From Nostoc sp. UHCC 0926 (GTDB taxonomy: Bacteria > Cyanobacteriota > Cyanobacteriia > Cyanobacteriales > Nostocaceae), in contig NZ_CP117768.1 of assembly GCF_028623165.1 (NCBI RefSeq), positions 3,286,001 to 3,350,000 on the forward strand: 64,000 bases of DNA, written 5' to 3'. A program made the position numbers and the translations under genes. Below the pieces are notes generated by a model, which worked only from the letters and a program-made list of their open reading frames with translations, was not told the origin of the DNA and made no database searches. Of the stretch, positions 63,074 to 64,000 are shown one piece after another. Each line of letters opens with the position of its first letter. Position 1 is the stretch's first letter.

Positions 63074-63330
63074 AGTTTTGCGTAAAAGCGTAGCGTTTTT
63101 AATGCATCCCGATGCATTGGCATTGTAAGGGGACGCATTAACAATGCGGCTGACGCATTAACATTGTATCGGAATGCATTGGCATTGTAAGGAGACGCAT
63201 TAACATTGTATTGGGATGCATTGGCATTGTAAGGAGACGCATTAACATTGTATTGGGATGTATTGGCATTGCAGGGGGACGCATTAACATTGTATTGGGA
63301 TACATTGGCATTGCAAGGTATTGCCAAATT
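63074..63330. repeat. 42-bp minisatellite of a GCATTAACATTG motif
   Basis: Three complete 42-bp units (from about 63171) and flanking partial ones carry GGATGCATTGGCATTG, then GGAGACGCATTAACATTG and TATTG. Units vary at a few sites. The head matches, inverted, the repeat at 21221-21289. The length of 42 is a multiple of three, so an open frame across it is a by-product. Confidence 0.85.
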
Positions 63331-63402
63331 TAATTCGCTACGAATTAATGAAATGCTGTACTTAGAACTCCGTCGCGTTCATATTTTAATGTAGATAAAC
63401 AA

Positions 63403-63522
63403 AATTAATTACACAATGTCATTGCGAATGGAGCGAAGCGAAATGAAGCAATCGCAAGGGCTGGGATTGCTTCTCTTCGAGACGCTCCGCGAACGCTTCG
63501 CTCGCAATGACTGTAATTAATT
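63403..63522. repeat. Foldback repeat with ATTGCGA/TCGCAAT ends
   Basis: AATTAATTACA at 63403 and TGTAATTAATT at its end are inverted. Inside are GTCATTGCGA and TCGCAATGAC (63418 and 63502-63511) plus GGAGCGAAGCG and CGCTTCGCTC. About 120 bp. Confidence 0.75.
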
Positions 63523-63612
63523 CTGTACGGTTACTTAATGTAGATACGCAGTGGCTTGCCGCAGGCTACCACTCCAGGCGCAGAGGACTCAGAGAAAAGA
63601 GGGAAAAGTGCT

Positions 63613-64000
63613 TTATTTCAACAATCTCAGACCACTGAGAGTAACTAATACTGTGGAACCTTCATGGCCAATGACGCCGATAGGTAAGTTAATATTTCCC
63701 AGAAAGTTGCCCACCAAAAGCAACATAATGAAACCCAACGCTACGAATATATTCTGTTTGACTATGGATTGCGATCGCCTACCCAAATGCATCGCCACGG
63801 CAATTTTTTCTAACCTGTCTGCCATCAGTATTATATCTGCGGTTTCTAATGCCACATCACTACCAGATATTCCCATCGCTATACCCACAGATGCTTGCGC
63901 TAGGGCTGGTGCATCATTGATCCCATCGCCTACCATTGCCACAGTTTGATATTGTTGCTGTAGACGACGGATAACATCCAGCTTATCTTCTGGCAGAAGT
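63613..64000 (-). CDS. Heavy-metal P-type ATPase, partial (5' end outside window)
   Basis: The minus strand reads from the window edge [20 protein letters not shown], then [20 protein letters not shown] and [20 protein letters not shown], the hinge and GDGxNDxP motif of P1B-type metal ATPases, ending with two transmembrane helices (about 65-100) and [18 protein letters not shown]. The phosphorylation site (DKTG) and metal-binding parts lie past the window. Likely exports Zn, Cd, Co or Cu; specificity cannot be read from this part. Confidence 0.88.
   Translation of the reverse strand, partial: LLPEDKLDVIRRLQQQYQTVAMVGDGINDAPALAQASVGIAMGISGSDVALETADIILMADRLEKIAVAMHLGRRSQSIVKQNIFVALGFIMLLLVGNFLGNINLPIGVIGHEGSTVLVTLSGLRLLK

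Noticed and set aside
63070..63327. 85-residue Asn-rich open frame
   Set aside because: It runs across a 42-bp tandem repeat (14 codons), has biased composition and no start signal. The repeat explains it.

Overview
The window looks like chromosomal DNA of a filamentous, probably heterocyst-forming cyanobacterium of the Nostoc/Anabaena type. Reasons: the HIP1 octamer GCGATCGC recurs throughout both genes and spacers; there are fused hisIE, glutamate-1-semialdehyde aminomutase (C5 haem/chlorophyll route), cyanobacterial-type group 2 sigma factor, ClpS, DUF2103, DUF2811 and pentapeptide genes; and spacers are long and full of heptamer tandem repeats and small palindromic dispersed repeats. Species cannot be fixed from the sequence alone. 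No rRNA, tRNA or CRISPR array was seen.

Layout. 0-9 kb: housekeeping (MFS transporter, hisIE, hemL) plus envelope and secreted proteins (NodB deacetylase, fasciclin) and a GST. 9-17 kb: HerA-like ATPase, sigma factor, cobO, GFA protein, nucleotidyltransferase, ferredoxin-like protein. 17-26 kb: an accessory, decaying zone with a GntR fragment cut at a palindrome, alpha-amylase, a TnpB-only IS200/IS605 element, a frameshifted cupin gene carrying a 39-bp repeat insertion, small unknown genes, a methyltransferase, moaE and a P-type ATPase fragment. 26-30 kb: clpS-DUF2103 and an FAD oxidoreductase.

30.0-38.9 kb is the most notable region: a minus-strand operon encoding a PD-(D/E)XK-like nuclease, a DinG/XPD-like helicase with four cysteines, and a 989-residue prokaryotic PIWI protein of the PIWI-RE family. 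A divergent XRE repressor plus ImmA-type metallopeptidase pair faces it across a short control region with two copies of a 14-mer. It reads as a self-regulated nucleic-acid-guided or R-loop-sensing conflict (defence) system.

39-64 kb: pentapeptide-purK, a wrecked phytochrome/hybrid kinase gene, an active/inactive M16 peptidase pair, a peptidoglycan-binding protein, holin-like protein, cobalamin protein, Uma2, argS, hicAB (hicA lacking a normal start codon), murD, glyS, a glycosyltransferase, a broken TetR gene with its operators, an orphan RND membrane-fusion protein, an RpiB-like isomerase and the end of a heavy-metal P-type ATPase. The spacers carry several repeat families: nested foldbacks, a 180-bp repeat in inverted orientation around argS-hicAB, a 42-bp minisatellite, and a solo IS605-type right end whose stem changes are compensatory relative to the intact element at 21 kb.
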